Source: Cryptomeria japonica (Eukaryota; Streptophyta; Pinopsida; Cupressales; Cupressaceae). From it: a stretch of 64,000 nt of DNA. The stretch is from contig NC_081413.1 in the NCBI RefSeq assembly GCF_030272615.1, forward strand, positions 562,324,010-562,388,009. Reading direction: 5' to 3'. This document shows positions 1 to 12,382 of this stretch, one piece after another; the first letter of the stretch is position 1, and the number at the start of each line of letters is the position of its first letter. The notes beneath the pieces are model-generated. The model made no database searches, was not told the origin of the DNA, and was given only the letters and a program-made list of their open reading frames with translations. The position numbers and the translations under genes are program-made.

Positions 1-370
1 CATCTTTTGTCTCTTGGACCATATGTCATAACCAAGGGGAGATTAGGTGTTTGTGTTGCACTACCAGTAGGTTTGAGCCTTTGGTAAGTTGTCTATTCAA
101 TTTGTTTATCTACAAAAGTCACAATCAGCATGCCAGGAAAAGTAACTTCACAAGGGGAAATTTGATCATCAATCCTCGTTTGTGATTTTTATAGTTGTCT
201 ATTCAATTTTTCTATCTACAAAAGTCACAATTGGTCTATCGGGAGAATGAGTACAGTGGTTTGACCTACCAAAAATTGATGTTTGAGCCCTTTGTCATTT
301 TGTCAAAGGGGGAGAAAGAACCCGAATTGTGAAGAAAATGTGTGTTGACATCAATGCCAAAGGGGGAGAT
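1..370 (+). mobile_element. Copia-type LTR element, 3' end of internal region (partial)
   Basis: This is the stretch just upstream of a 3' LTR; the coding part lies outside the window to the left. It ends in a purine-rich tract at about 357-370 (CAAAGGGGGAGAT) directly before a TG, which is the expected polypurine primer for plus-strand synthesis. A second similar tract lies at about 304-313. A 35-40 bp segment occurs twice (about 93-124 and 194-230) with a few differences. No open frame of interest remains. Assignment to Copia rests on the tract and LTR style, not on protein. Confidence 0.6.
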
Positions 371-1881
371 TGTTGTCATTGTGTTGTCATTGATGTCAAC
401 CAATATGCAAGTTAATGTTACTAGTATTGGAGATTATTGGCATGTTGATGTCAACCTGTAAGCATATCAACTGGTAAGCAAGCAAGAGACAAGCTGAAGG
501 GAAGACGGACAGAACTGAAGAAAACAAATTGGAGGGTTCCCAGATCATATATATTGAAAATGTGAATACTGCATCAGGAGGAAAGTGGGTGATGCGGATA
601 AGGAAATGAAAGGATAGCATGTCCTAATCGGCTGAACAGAGAACTGCATGTTATGAAAGTCAATCAGTTGGTGTATTCCGATAGTATGTTAGCTCGGTAA
701 CTAAGGTTGAACCGACATGATCAAGTGAGTCGGATGCTAACAGAGATAACATGTGGATTGTAGGTGGCAAACATTCAGTTGTAGGTAAACTATGTATTGG
801 TGAGGTAGTTGCTGATTAGGTCAATATTAAATGATGATTGTGAAGATCATGGATTGACTACAGAGGATTACGGCTCGAAGAAGATTGAAAAGAAACAACT
901 AAATTGACAAATTCAAGGCTGATGAACAATGTTCCATTTGCTAAATATAGTAAACATGTGTTGGAAGGATAAAAAATTGGTGATGTTTGATTTGTTACAG
1001 GTTGTCAATCCCAAAAATGAGATCTGATTTGATTTGATATGGATTGTGGTCAGTGAAGAAAACCCTAGGCGCGTAAAGTTTGAACTTTGTTTTTGGTAGG
1101 AAAACATGTGTATAAATGTGCAGATCAAAGACTTAAGTAATCGATGATGAGAAAAGAGTGTGAGATTAAGCCATAGGAGAGTTGATTAGTCTGAGTGTTG
1201 ATAGCAATATATTGAAGTGACTAAGTGTTAGAAGAAGAATCGGCAAGGTTTAAGGTAACTGGTAAATTGTTGCAAAGCATAAAAATCTATCAAACCGATA
1301 GAGATTGAACCAATAAGGTAGCCACTAAGAGTGAAGGAGAGCAGAGAGAGAGTGAGAGGAAATCTAGCTAGGTTGAAGCTGAGTTAAAGAGGATTCAAAC
1401 AAAGAGAACTGAGATCTGGTAGAGGAGAAGCATTGTGATAGAAAAGAGTTCAACCGACAGAGTGAATTGTTTGCAGTGGTTAGAAAACTTGTTTGTAACA
1501 AGGTGCTTATCATTGTATTGATTTAATATCTTATTTTTTTCACCGTGTCAGTTCTCGGTGTACGGGTTGGTTCTCCTTGAGTTGGTGCTCATTTAGATAG
1601 GTGCCCATAAATTGTTAGGGGTTGGTGCTCCTTGGGTTGGTTCCCTAAACATTGTAAAATTGTTATTTCATTGTGAGGCTAGATTGGAGTAGTAGATCTC
1701 CAATACCATTTCTCATAGAGGTTTTTTCCCATATTGGGTTTTCCTCGTGTATCTAGTGTTATGTGATGAGATTTTTTGTGTGATTGCTTGTCAGTTATTT
1801 TATTATTCTATTGGCTGCACACACTATTGGAAATTGTTTATCACTGATTAGCCCCCTCTCAGTGATATCTTGTGTTCTACA
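371..1881 (+). repeat. 3' LTR of Copia-type element
   Basis: The 1511-bp segment begins TGTTGTC right after a purine tract and ends TTCTACA, giving the TG...CA ends of an LTR. A TATA-like TATAAATG lies at 1111-1118, a plausible promoter for the element. The partner 5' LTR is outside the window, so length and identity cannot be checked. The 3' portion resembles in style the end of the solo LTR at 7588-8854 (both have a phrase like GGTTTTTTCC followed by GGGTTTTCC), so the two may be related families. The 74- and 71-codon minus-strand open frames here are chance. Confidence 0.7.
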
Positions 1882-2984
1882 ATAAGTAGTTATAGTGATA
1901 GTTATTTATAGGTGTAGTGGCAACAAAACATGGAAGGGTGGCTTACTAAAGGCTTAATAATCAAACAATTAATATTATTTTTTTTATTAATTTTTATTTA
2001 ATGCATTCTTATTTAGCTTGGATAGTAATCATATATATTTCAACTATCTCAAGTAGGTAGCATTACTTATCATAAAATAATGTTGGGGACTAAACTAACA
2101 TTTTACATGTTGTAATTGTAGAAGATACTAGCATAGCTTTCTTTAGAGAAATTTATATTGTTATTTTCAAGGCAACTATTCCACTTAAATCACAAATATA
2201 GACAAAAGTATCTCAATAATGATACCTAGTGTCTTTTAAATGTAGACTTTTCTAAACATATATATGCTAGTATACTTATATGTTACTTTTTTAATATTTT
2301 TAGTTTATTTTAATGTATGTTTGTTGTGTTTTATTTATGTGACATGATGTTATGCTTGTTACCACTATAGGACACAAGTTGAACACCTTTTAGATCTATT
2401 AGTTATATCCAAAAAAAAATTAAAAAATAGTATAAGTAAACATAATTTAAAGAAAAGATTAATTTAGTTTATACTGCATTAGTCCTTTGGATTTAAGTTG
2501 CTACTAGTTGTTGCTTCTTTTCCTATTCTTTACTTACATGTTTTACTTATATTTATTTTCATATTTTGTTTTGTGAGAATTGTGTGTTTGATACTATTTT
2601 GTAATCCTTGTGTTTTGAATTTCATACAACTTTACAACCCCTTCTACCATTTCTTTTTAGCTGTTTGAGCAACATTTATATGATTAAGCCTATCTATAAA
2701 AGTTTGGACTCTTTCAAAAGATCACCTTTAACTAATAGTAAAAAATATCTTTTATATCATGCAATATGACGGTTCTTACTAATGTAAGATTTAACCAATT
2801 ACACTTCAGGGAATAACATATGGAATATAGAAGAAATAATTCAAAATAAATATAAAAAATAAATTTCTAACATATGTTAAAAAATACTATTTACTTTCAT
2901 TTATTTTATAATTTTTTCACATATTAAAAGTAAAATTAATGCATTTTATTATCAAAACTATTATCAACTACATTTTTAGATAAT
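1882..2984. other. AT-rich spacer, no gene seen
   Basis: About 1.1 kb of strongly AT-rich sequence between the Copia LTR and LINE-A. No open frame above noise, no terminal repeats and no RNA gene were recognised. Confidence 0.6.
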
Positions 2985-3224
2985 ATGGATGGTCCTCTTT
3001 AGAGCGACACTAAATATGCTTGTTTCTCGTCATCTTTCCCCAAATCATCTGGCATTGTCGATTGCTCTATGAGGAATGCTCTCGATTATAAAAATATTCT
3101 GAATGATAGATGGTTAAGTTCATTACATTATGGTTTCCAACCATCATGACCAGCATCTCACTGGCAGGTGCAAAGAGTATCACAGGGTAAACATCATATC
3201 CCTAGGGTTTTCTCCAACCCCTAC

Positions 3225-4697
3225 ATGAATTTTCCTCCCAATCAGTCATTTAAAAAAGATAAAATAGCTTCATCTACGGTGGTAGCTAGTTCTAGCCAAG
3301 CTGTAATACCCGATCAATAGCAAGATAAGAAGGTCATTAAATTGCCCTCGAATCTCTTGCATGATTACTATTATTTCTTTTACAGTAAGGGTGTTATCGC
3401 CTTCTGGAATAGGCAATAATAGATCTTTGATGAAATAAAAGTATGGTGGAAACAGGAATTCTCCAAGCAGGTAATTATTACTAACCTAGGTTTTAATTTT
3501 TTTCTCATTACATGTGCTAATTCAAATATTAAAAAAGAAATTTTGGAGTGTGAGGTAAAATTGATAGAAGGTTATGTCTTTCAATGTTTTGATTGGATGT
3601 TGAACTTTAATCCCAAATCTTTCCAACCCAAGAAAGTTGCGAAATGGGTAAATTTAGGTCCTTTGCTATTAGAATTACATTGCCCAAAAATTATGGATTT
3701 TATAGGCTCGCAATTAGGATTTTTTTTAGCATTAGAAGGTTTGTATAATGATTTGGCAAAATATATTAAGATCCTTATACAATTTGATTCTGAAACCCCA
3801 ATTTTGAACCCTATCGAGTTAACTACTAAGAAGGGTAGTTGGTGTATATCTCCCTTACTTTATGAGGGTGAAATCAACACCTCTAACATCTACCTTCGTA
3901 ACCCTCAAGGTAGTAAGAAAATCTTTGTTAGTAACGACTCTGCCTCTAGTTCAGATAGTAGGGGAAAATCAAATTTGTATTCTGTTGGATGTCAATCATC
4001 CTCTAGGGCTCCCAAACTAGCACATAAGGCAATCAAGAGTCATAGCAAGTCTCAACTGAAGAGTAAGGGCCCAAGGTTCCCCCAAAATAATAAGACTTCC
4101 TCAATGTGCCCAAATGACAATCCCGTTTCACCATGAGATGCGACAATGGCCATAGTAGGTGATAATTTGTGCCTTGAAAGTAGCATTGTGGGGGTCTGTA
4201 GCACATGTCGTAGAATTTTCTCTTCTAAGAATAGGGATAAGAGGCAAGTGGTCTCTGATAGTAGAGTAGAATTGTGAAAACTATTGTTAGGATCAGATGA
4301 ATTCAAAGAGGATGTGTAGGAGCAATTGGAGTTTTTGGACCAACATATAGACCTAGATCAGAAAGTAGTTAATTGCCTAGCTCTAGATGAGATTGTAGAT
4401 TTTGGTTTTGGGGTTGAGTGCTTCTTTGATCAATTCATGGGTTTGGAAGAGGATGTTGGTGAGGTACAGGTGGAAGGAGATCAACCTTTAGATGGTAATG
4501 TTGGAGAAATAGGTGGAAGTAAGTTGGGGTTGGGTAATTGCATAGGAGCCAAGACTAAACCAGATTGTGGTTCATCCTTGAAGAAGAGAGGAAGGACATA
4601 TATAATTAAGCTTAGAAATATGGATGGAGAAGTAGCTGAGAAGGCTAAAATAACCTTGATTCTAAATGTAGGGAAGGGGAAGTACCTTCCCACTTAG
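3225..4697 (+). pseudogene. LINE-A ORF1 (DUF4283-type nucleic-acid binding protein)
   Basis: One frame runs from an ATG at 3225 to a TAG at 4695-4697 (about 490 codons) with several internal stops (for example near 3318, 3417-3422, 4134, 4276 and 4317). The segment 3543-4136 has the plant LINE ORF1 pattern, a Trp/Phe-Pro-Lys stretch followed by a hydrophobic W-x-x-L-G-P-L-L-L-E block and an I-G-x-x-L-G step, as in DUF4283 proteins that coat the LINE RNA. The C-terminal part is acidic, then Lys/Arg-rich. ORF2 starts 2 nt after its stop. Confidence 0.7.
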
Positions 4698-7581
4698 CCA
4701 TGAAGATCATTACGTGAAATGTTAGGGGCCTAGACACTCCTAACAAGAAACACATTTTAAAGTGTTGCATCCTTACCTTAAAAGAAGAATTAACCTTAGT
4801 CCAGGAAATGAAGCTCAATCAAAAAAAGATTAAAAATTTCCAAAGAAAGTTAGGCTATCCAGAGTCCGAAGTGATACCTGCAGAAGGAGCCTTAGGCGGT
4901 TTGGGTATCATCTGGGATCCAAGAAGGATTTCAATTAATAAAATATCAAGCAATAAGTTCTAGATGTGTTACTGCGTCAAACATCTTAGTTGTAATCTGT
5001 ACTTCATCCTCTTCAATATTTATGGCCCTATACCTACTCATCAAAAGCTAATAGTATGGAATGAAGTAGGTCAGTTGTTAACATCGCATTCAGAGTAGAA
5101 TTGTCTTTTAGGGGGGGGCTTCAAAGCAATAGCCAACCTCTCAGAAAAATCAGGGGGAATAAAAAGAGAACCCCAATCTCTAATAGATTTTAGAAATTGG
5201 ATCAATTTTCATAATATGTTAGACATCAACACTGATAGCAGTTCCTTCACCTAGAATAATAGAAGGCAAGGGTGCAAAAATATTGTGGAAAGGTTAGATA
5301 TGTTCCTCTTTAAAGGTAATATCCCAAAATTTCATTATCTTCTCAAGGCCTACATCCTTCCGATCTCAGGATCAAATCATTTTCTAGTGCAATTAACCAT
5401 TGAGGACTTAAAACCTAAAAGGTTCCCTTTCAAATTTGAGAAAATGTGGATGAAAAATGAATCATTTATGGAGAATGTAGAAAAATGGTGGAAAGAGGTG
5501 GATGTTTTGGGATCGAAGCTTTACTTTTTTGTGACCAAAATTAAATACATTAAGAAGAAAATTCTTCTTTGGAATAAGGATAGGTTTGGCAATATCTTTT
5601 CCTCTAAGAATGATATAGAATTTGCCCTGGCGCTTCTGAATGACAAAATCATTAAGGCAGAAATGGATCAAGATAGATTCTTACAAGAAAAGGAATTACT
5701 CTGTAAATATGAAGATATCTTGTGCAAGGAGGAAATATTTTGGAGGCAAAAATCCAGAGTAACTTGGATTTCTGAAGGAGATCAAAATACAAAAAAAATT
5801 CATACTTCTGCAAAGTTCAAAAATAGGATTAATAAAATAACCCAAATTAGGGTGAATCTGGGGTTATCCTAAATGATCCAGGAGATATTTCAACATAAGT
5901 GGTGTCCTTCTTTCAGAGTTTTCTTAGTAAAGAGATGTCCTCTGATTTGACAGCTCAATCCAGCCTTCTTAATTACATTCCTAAAATTATTAATGACAAC
6001 CAAAAAAACCTTTTAAACTAGAAATTCACCAAAGAGGAAATAGAAGAGGTCATCTTCTAACTCCATCCACCTAAGGCCCCTCATCGAGATAGTTTTACTG
6101 TATTCTTCTTTCAGGCTTGTTGGCATTTCATAGGTGATGTGTTGGTAGATGCTTTAGAAGGGGCAAGATGCTCTGAAAGATTCCTTAAAGAATTAAATAA
6201 CACCTTCTTATTCCTTATCTCCAAAAAAGAGAATGTGGGAAGTATGAGTGACCTTAGGCCCATTTCACACTGCAACACTATTTATAAGGTCTTCTCAAAG
6301 GCACTAGCCAATTGACTTAAGGCTTTTCTCTCAAGTATCATATCGGCAAAGTAAATTGGTTTTTTTCTAGGTAGATCCATTTTTTATGGAGTCATCATAG
6401 CTCAAGAAGTTGTCCAATCCATCTAGCACAATCACTAAGCCTGTATGCTCATGAAATTAGTTATTAGGAAAGCATATGACATGGTAAAATGGGGATTCCT
6501 ATGTAAGTGTTTAGAGGTTTTCGGCTTTAATAAAGCTTGGATCAATTTATCTTTCGATTGTATCTCAAGTCCCAAGGTCTTAGTTTTAGTTAATGGACCT
6601 CCTAAAGGTTTCTTTCAAATCTCACAGGGTCTGAGGCAAGGGGATCCATTATCTCCCTACCTCTTCATAATCATGAAGGAGGCCTTAAGATGGACCATTC
6701 AAAATTCTCATGAGTTGGGGAACATCTCAGGGATAAAAGTCACCAGTAGTCTCCCTCTTATTACCCATCAACAATTCGCTGATGATACCCTGCTGTTTGG
6801 GGAAAGCACTCTAGTAGAAGCTAGGAATTTCAAGCTTATTCTTGATTGGTTCTCTAGAGCATCCGGGCAAGTGGTCAATAAGGAGAAATCAAATAGATGC
6901 TAGAATAGAGTATGTCATCGCCAAAGTGTTAGGTTTTCAGATAGGGTCTTTACCCTGCAAATACTTAGGTCTCCCTATGGATAAGGGGAAGATGTCTTTC
7001 ACTCTCTGGGGACACATCTTATCCAAGCTAGATCAAAAACTCCAAAATTGGAGAGGTAAATGGTTGTTAGCAACAGGTAGAGTTATTGTTACGATCTGTA
7101 CTCTCAACCCTCCCTCAATATTAGATGGCTTGTTTTCTTTACTGGCGGGTGTTAAAAATGAGCTTGGTCAAAAACTCAAAACATTTTTTGGGCAGGGGTT
7201 GGTAGACAAGAAGAAATTTGCGTTAAAAGCATGGGATAAGCTATGCTGGCCAAAGGAGAAAGGGGGATTAGGGCTTAGAAACCAGGCTTTCCAAAATAAG
7301 GCTTTTAGGGCTAAATTAATTTGGAAAATGTATAAGGAACCTCACAAGAGATGGGTAAGAGTTTTGTTAAGAAAATATATAGACTCTAAGGACCGTACTA
7401 GTATTTTCAAAACTCTGAACTTGCCTAAAGGCTCAAGAATTTGGAATTTCCTTGTCAGCTGCAAGGATGTTCTTACCCTAGAACTGTCATGGAATGTCGA
7501 GAAAGGTGACTAGGCTTTATTTTGGGAAGATTTGTAGGGTGGTTACCCACCATTACATAAGACTTTGAATGATCAAAAATT

Positions 7582-7587
7582 AAAAAT
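7582..7587. repeat. Left target-site copy AAAAAT of the solo LTR
   Basis: Matches AAAAAT at 8855-8860. The low-complexity sequence allows a 5- or 6-bp reading. Confidence 0.5.
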
Positions 7588-8854
7588 TGTTGGTAATTTC
7601 GAGGAATTGATTATGTGTTGCATTGATGTTTTGTCATTGATGGCAACACCAATTGTTTTGGTTGTTTACCGATTTTTGGTTGGTTTCGGTAGAGTGGTTG
7701 GATTATGATATTGATCTGGTATGCTCTAGTATGCTTTGGTTTGTGGAATTTGTTTGGATCTATCATTCATGCTATTCAAATGTGTATCACAATCAATTGG
7801 TTTGGGATTTGATGACTCAGGAGCTATCATTTGTTCTAGAAAACCTTTTGGTCACCGGTAAGGGTTTTACCAATAGAGATTTGTTGAAGATATTTTGATG
7901 CACGAGATAAATGGTGTTGGTGCGGCTTCTAGATGGCTTTCGAGATGTTGTTGGTTATCTTGTTCGTGTTCCTATTGATCAGTGGTGCTGGATTTGGTTT
8001 ATGGCGACCTATTTTGGGTTCGATGTTATCTAGGTTATGGACCAGTTTATGTAATGTGTTGGTGGATGATCTTGATGAGTTACCGATAGGATTTAATGAT
8101 TGGTTTATATTGTTTTCAGCCTAAGATGACTTGGTTGACCATTGGATTGTGGGTTTATGTTATGAATTTATTGTATTATCTTTTGGGTGGCCAACCTAAT
8201 TGTTTAGGTCTCAGGTTGGTATAAATATGATGTAAGATCTCTTTGTAGATCTTGTAAGGTATGGGAATGGGATATAGGATTATCTGTGTGTGAATAATGT
8301 TATAATCATATGCAGAGGTTTTAGTTGATCATAAGTGATCGAATTAGGTTTGTAAGAGAGGTTTAAGGCCTTCGGTATTGAGCTTAACCAAAACTGTACT
8401 CAGGCATATGAGATGATATTCTTGCAGTTCAATCTTCATTCTGGATTGCAGTCTGATGTTTTCTATAGTCAGTGAGGGTCCTTTTGTGATGAGCAGTGCA
8501 GTCTAGGTTGTTGGCCTTCCTGCATGTGCAGGCCCCCTTCCTTTTTTAATCACATACTTACTGTAGAAGTATTATGCGACTATGGGTAGGCTTCCCACTG
8601 TGGTTTTTTCTTTTACCAGGTTTTCCACGTATAAATCTTAGTGTCATGTGTTCTGGATGGATGGTAATTTTTTTGTGATTTATGTTTATGCTTAATTGTT
8701 ATATCAGTCATTCTGGTATTTAGTTTATGCATCTCGATATTGATTTTATGTGTTCCAGTAATAAGGATTTGAATGCTTAAAGTTCTATAATCCAGTGACA
8801 ACTGATTCACCCCCCCCCTCTTAGTTGTCCTCTGGCTATTTTAGTTCTCTAATA
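7588..8854 (+). repeat. Solo Copia-type LTR inserted in LINE-A
   Basis: The 1267-bp block begins TGTTGG and ends CTCTAATA (probably TCTAACA with a C-to-T change). It interrupts LINE-A ORF2, whose coding sense resumes directly after it. A TATAAATAT box lies at 8220-8228. Both sides carry AAAAAT (7582-7587 and 8855-8860), consistent with target duplication, although A-rich sequence makes this less decisive. No internal region or second LTR is present, so it is best read as the product of LTR-LTR recombination. The short open frames at 7653-8124 lie in this LTR and are not genes. Confidence 0.75.
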
Positions 8855-8860
8855 AAAAAT
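8855..8860. repeat. Right target-site copy AAAAAT of the solo LTR
   Basis: Matches 7582-7587. The LINE-A coding frame resumes immediately after this copy. Confidence 0.5.
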
Positions 8861-9950
8861 ACATTGGAGACTAAGGCTAGTAGATATGTGGCTGACTACA
8901 TTGTTAGTCATCCATAGGACCCAGTGCTAGGTTGGAGGTGGAAATCTCTAGTTGTTTTGGGTTTACAAGAAGAAGGAAATAATAAACTCAAGGAAACTTT
9001 AGATCAAAGGAAGATCACTCTCAGTAATAAAGAAGATATCCTCATTTGGTCCAAATCCCCTTCTGGAAAATATAAATTCAAGGATGGGTATAATCTCCTT
9101 TGTAACAAACTCTACCCTAACAAAACAAAGCTACCTATCTCCTTATGCTGGAATGAACTATGCCTTCTAAAAGCACATCTTTTCCTTTGGGAAGCAATGC
9201 AGAAGAGAATTTTGATTATGGATTGGTTTAAGAAGTTATGCCATGTTTCTCCTAGCAAGTGTGCCCTAAGCCTCAGTGCTGAAGAATCGGCTAATCATCT
9301 ATCACTTAGTTATAATTTCACTAACATATGCTGGATGAGGTTGTTCAACAAGCTTAATTGGGCCACTGCTCTTCCCAACCATTTATTGGAACTCTTGTTA
9401 AGTTGGCCAACCCACCTTAGATCGAGTCTTTAGGGTTTACTTTGGATCATCTCCCCATCGATCCTCTTATAGGAAATTTGGAAGGAAAGAAATAGGAGAA
9501 TCTTTAAAGATATGTCCATGCCACCCAAACAACTTTGGATCAAAGTTGAAGCTTCTATAATAGAAGTAGCCAATTGAAAATTATATGGTGGTAACTTCAA
9601 TAACTTGCCATTCACTCCTAGGGATGATAAAATTAAGAAAAAATGGCTAGGCCTCATCTTTCCCCCCTTTTATGGTTCTGGTGGTAACAAATCTGTACAT
9701 CTTAGGAAAATTTACAAGTGGTCTCCCCTGGCCAAAGGGTGGTTTAAACTAAAATTCTATGGGGCCTCAAGAGGAAACCCAAGTATTGCAGGGATTGGGG
9801 GTGTGATTCATTTGTGGGATGGTTTAGTTGTAGCAAGATTTTCTAAACCTATAGGGATCTCCACAAATAATGAGGCAAAATTAGAGTCACTTACCGAAGG
9901 TCTTTTACTGTGCAGAGACTTAGGTATCAAAAGACTAGAAATTGAAGACA

Positions 9951-10300
9951 ACATTCATGGAAACACACCCTCACCATTATATATTTCATGTATCAATACT
10001 ATCACCACTATTGAAACCTTTTATAAACATAGTTTATATTATGTGTATATGGTAGAGTTAAATTTTAGGTGTTTATAAAGTGGAATTACAAAAATATAGA
10101 ATTTCACACAACATCAATGTTTTAGAAAAATTATGTAATGAACTTTTACTATTAATAATTTTGATCACAATCAATTATCCATGATTAAGATGACTTCACA
10201 ATCAATATTTATCATGAATCATGAACTAATCAATTCTTCTATAACAAGATGTCAAATGATACATATTTTATAATTTATTGAGGAATATTCCTCTACCCAA
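9951..10300 (+). repeat. Dispersed repeat R1, copy 1 (uninterrupted)
   Basis: This AT-rich sequence can be aligned by eye, with many substitutions, to 51490-51712 joined to 55917-56110. Shared phrases include ACTATCACC, TAGAGTTAAATTTT, GGAATTA and CACACAAC. It preserves the position where the gag-only Copia element inserted in the other copy (here GAATTTCACAC at about 10099-10109). It starts exactly where LINE-A RNase H similarity ends. The class of the repeat is unknown. Confidence 0.6.
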
Positions 10301-10403
10301 CTTCAAGTTTAGATTAAATTTGTGTTTTTCAAAACTATGACTCATTCTAGAATAGGGGTTTATTGAATATTATCTTCCAGTATGTTATAACATTTCTTGT
10401 TTA

Positions 10404-10600
10404 TTTCTTTGAAATCATCATAATGATTATCTTTGACACATTATTCATAATACATACCAAATATGATTTAATATAGGAACTGAGAAAATTAATTACCTAA
10501 ATCAATTTCTTTGAAATCACCATAATGATTATCTTGGACACATTATTCATAATGAATATCAAATATGATTTAATATGGGAACTTAGAAAATTAATTAATA
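10404..10600. repeat. Tandem duplication, about 102-bp period, two copies
   Basis: The block beginning TTTCTTTGAAATCA at 10404 recurs at 10506 with a few substitutions and continues to about 10600. AT-rich, non-coding. Confidence 0.8.
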
Positions 10601-10890
10601 TCTAGCATTAACTTTTACATTCCTATAATGAAAATTAAAATAACTATTTATCTTAATTTCTTAACTACATATGTCCAAACGATAATTAAATTATCTTTTT
10701 ATATGAAATATTAATAATTTAAAAGGAGTTCGACTTTTATTAGTGAATTTCATAACTATTAATTACTACAAAGACATGGGTACCTAAATCATTCTAAAGA
10801 AGTATAATAAATTATAAGTAATGAGTTCTCAATAAAGATCTCGAATCCTTAACATTCTAGTTAAGATTAACATTACAATAGGACTCTGAG

Positions 10891-11061
10891 GTTAGGGTGG
10901 GCAACAAAAGAGGGAAGTTGACTATTGGAAGTAAACTGAAGAAAGGTAAAAAGAAGAAGACCTCTCCTATTTCCTCTGAGGAACAAATTGACTGTCATTC
11001 TTCTCCTCCTGGAGATTCAGAGGAGACTCTTAAGGATAGAGGTGGTATATTGCCACTATGA
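10891..11061 (+). pseudogene. Possible LINE ORF1 C-terminal fragment
   Basis: A 56-codon open stretch ending in TGA at 11059-11061 encodes a very basic segment (G-S-K-L-K-K-G-K-K-K-K near its start) followed by Ser/Glu-rich sequence. It resembles the basic tail seen at the end of LINE-B ORF1 (a G-S-K-N-K-K-K motif near 16313-16350). It differs in composition from its AT-rich surroundings. No start codon context and no ORF2 follow, so it would be a short 3' relic. Weak call. Confidence 0.3.
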
Positions 11062-11892
11062 GACACCTAAAGGTTGAATCTCCCCACCTTAATTTGGGAA
11101 AGGAAGATCATGATGATGTTCTAGGTATCACAAATGGTATTTTCATGAGATCAATCAAATGAGCATTAAGATCGAGTCTATTTGATCAAGATTAGATGAC
11201 GGTATGGTGCATGGTGACTTTTGATTGACAAAGAAGGTAGAAATGTTGTTGTGTCTTTTCAACAAACTTTAATCTTATCTTATCTTTAATTTCTCTCACT
11301 CTTATGATAATTTATAAAAATCAAGCTTATTTTGAAAAGAAAAATAATAATTACTTTTGATTGGTACAAAACAATTAATTAGTTCCAACTTTAATATTTT
11401 CTTATTAGTACTTGCTATTAGGCTAGTACTATTGCAATTGGTTGTCATTGTTTTCTGTTAACTCATTATTATTCAATTGTTTCTCCACCAATTAGAATTA
11501 TTAATTTTTTGTTTTGATATATGTTTTTTAATTTTTATAAAGTTAAGATGCATGATCTTTAAGTTTCTAAATTAGAAAAAAAAAAGTTCTCCAATCTAAT
11601 TGGTTTGGAAAATTTACATCTTATTAGCGGATTTGCGAATGAATCTTTTTAGGCAATTTTTTAGGTACGTTAAAATAATATTTAGCATGTTTAAATTTTC
11701 TTATCAAATTTATTTTACATATCCACTAAACAAATATTTAACAAACATATATAATATAAAAAAACAATAAATCAATAATATAGTACTAATATTTATAATA
11801 ATTAATTAATAAATAACAACAAGATAATAATAAATATATACAAATTTATACATTACTATCAAAATATAATTGTAATAATTAAAATACAGTAT
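11062..11892. other. AT-rich spacer, no gene seen
   Basis: About 0.8 kb of AT-rich sequence with no supported gene, RNA or terminal repeat. Confidence 0.5.
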
Positions 11893-11913
11893 TATAAGAA
11901 TCCTAATGTTTAT
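11893..11913. repeat. 21-bp direct repeat flanking LINE-B (distal 3' side)
   Basis: A perfect match to 17841-17861 (core TAAGAATCCTAATGTTTAT). The pair flanks LINE-B, but this copy lies about 160 bp beyond the apparent 3' end of the LINE. It may be an unusually long target-site duplication with 3' flanking AT-rich sequence carried inside, or a motif shared by two AT-rich repeats. Confidence 0.45.
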
Positions 11914-12079
11914 CTATATGACTCTAACCCTAACTAAATGTTAAGTCTAATCATATCTATAAATGATCTTTAACATATTTGACCTAAGTCTAACCTAACA
12001 CCAACTTTAAACATAACTCTAACTTAATTATAATCCAAACTTAATTTTTGAATTGTATTCAATATATCATGTATTTATT

Positions 12080-12382
12080 AGTATATATATTTTTTATATT
12101 AAATATCAAGAGTCCAAAACATAGACTGGGAGTTTATACAAGACTAGGGAGTGGGGGGCAGGGCCTCAACCGCAAAAATGAGGAGCTAGAGAGAGGGTTA
12201 TATACAATTATCTCTTTAACCAAAAGAAGGAGACACAACGGAGTAAATCACTATTGGAGAACCTCATCCTAGTCCTCCAACCATGTGGTCTAGCACTGTT
12301 CTCCTTCCATCCAAACCACCTTCTTTCTTGCTAGGATCTGGGAGCACATCTCTATCCCGTTGAAGGGAAGAGGCCTGTTGTC
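12080..12382 (-). other. LINE-B 3' untranslated region
   Basis: About 300 nt between the ORF2 stop and the return of AT-rich flank. It is composition-matched to the LINE and contains no open frame on the LINE strand. It ends in A/T-rich sequence (about 12080-12110) rather than a clean poly(A). Confidence 0.5.

Larger units (their letters stand above)
2985..9950 (+). mobile_element. LINE-A, decayed plant L1-type retrotransposon
   Basis: This non-LTR retrotransposon carries ORF1, then ORF2 with endonuclease, reverse transcriptase, zinc-knuckle and RNase H sections, all recognisable but full of stops and shifts. It is interrupted by a solo LTR (7588-8854). Removing the LTR and one AAAAAT copy rejoins the reading frame around 7587/8861. 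The 5' end is vague (about 2985). The 3' end is lost: RNase H similarity stops near 9950, where another dispersed repeat begins, so no poly(A) tail or target duplication can be given. Confidence 0.85.
4700..9950 (+). pseudogene. LINE-A ORF2 (endonuclease / reverse transcriptase / RNase H), broken
   Basis: The start is an ATG at 4700 followed by the endonuclease opening, where the expected Trp of the 'W-N-v-R-G-L' motif is a TGA stop. The endonuclease runs to about 5350; its catalytic G-D-F-N is altered to G-G-F-K near 5118. The reverse transcriptase core is at 6440-6900, with the Q-G-L-R-Q-G-D-P-L-S-P block near 6630-6657 and F-A-D-D near 6775-6786. A zinc-binding section follows at 8924-9433 after the solo-LTR interruption. 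The RNase H segment (about 9730-9948) keeps the G-A-S-R-G-N-P signature, but the first catalytic Asp is Tyr. There are at least one frameshift (near 5850) and many stops, so it cannot be active. Confidence 0.8.

Noticed and set aside
7653-8124. Two plus-strand open frames of 81 and 63 codons
   Set aside because: They lie inside the solo LTR, have no family resemblance and are not continued by splice-like signals.
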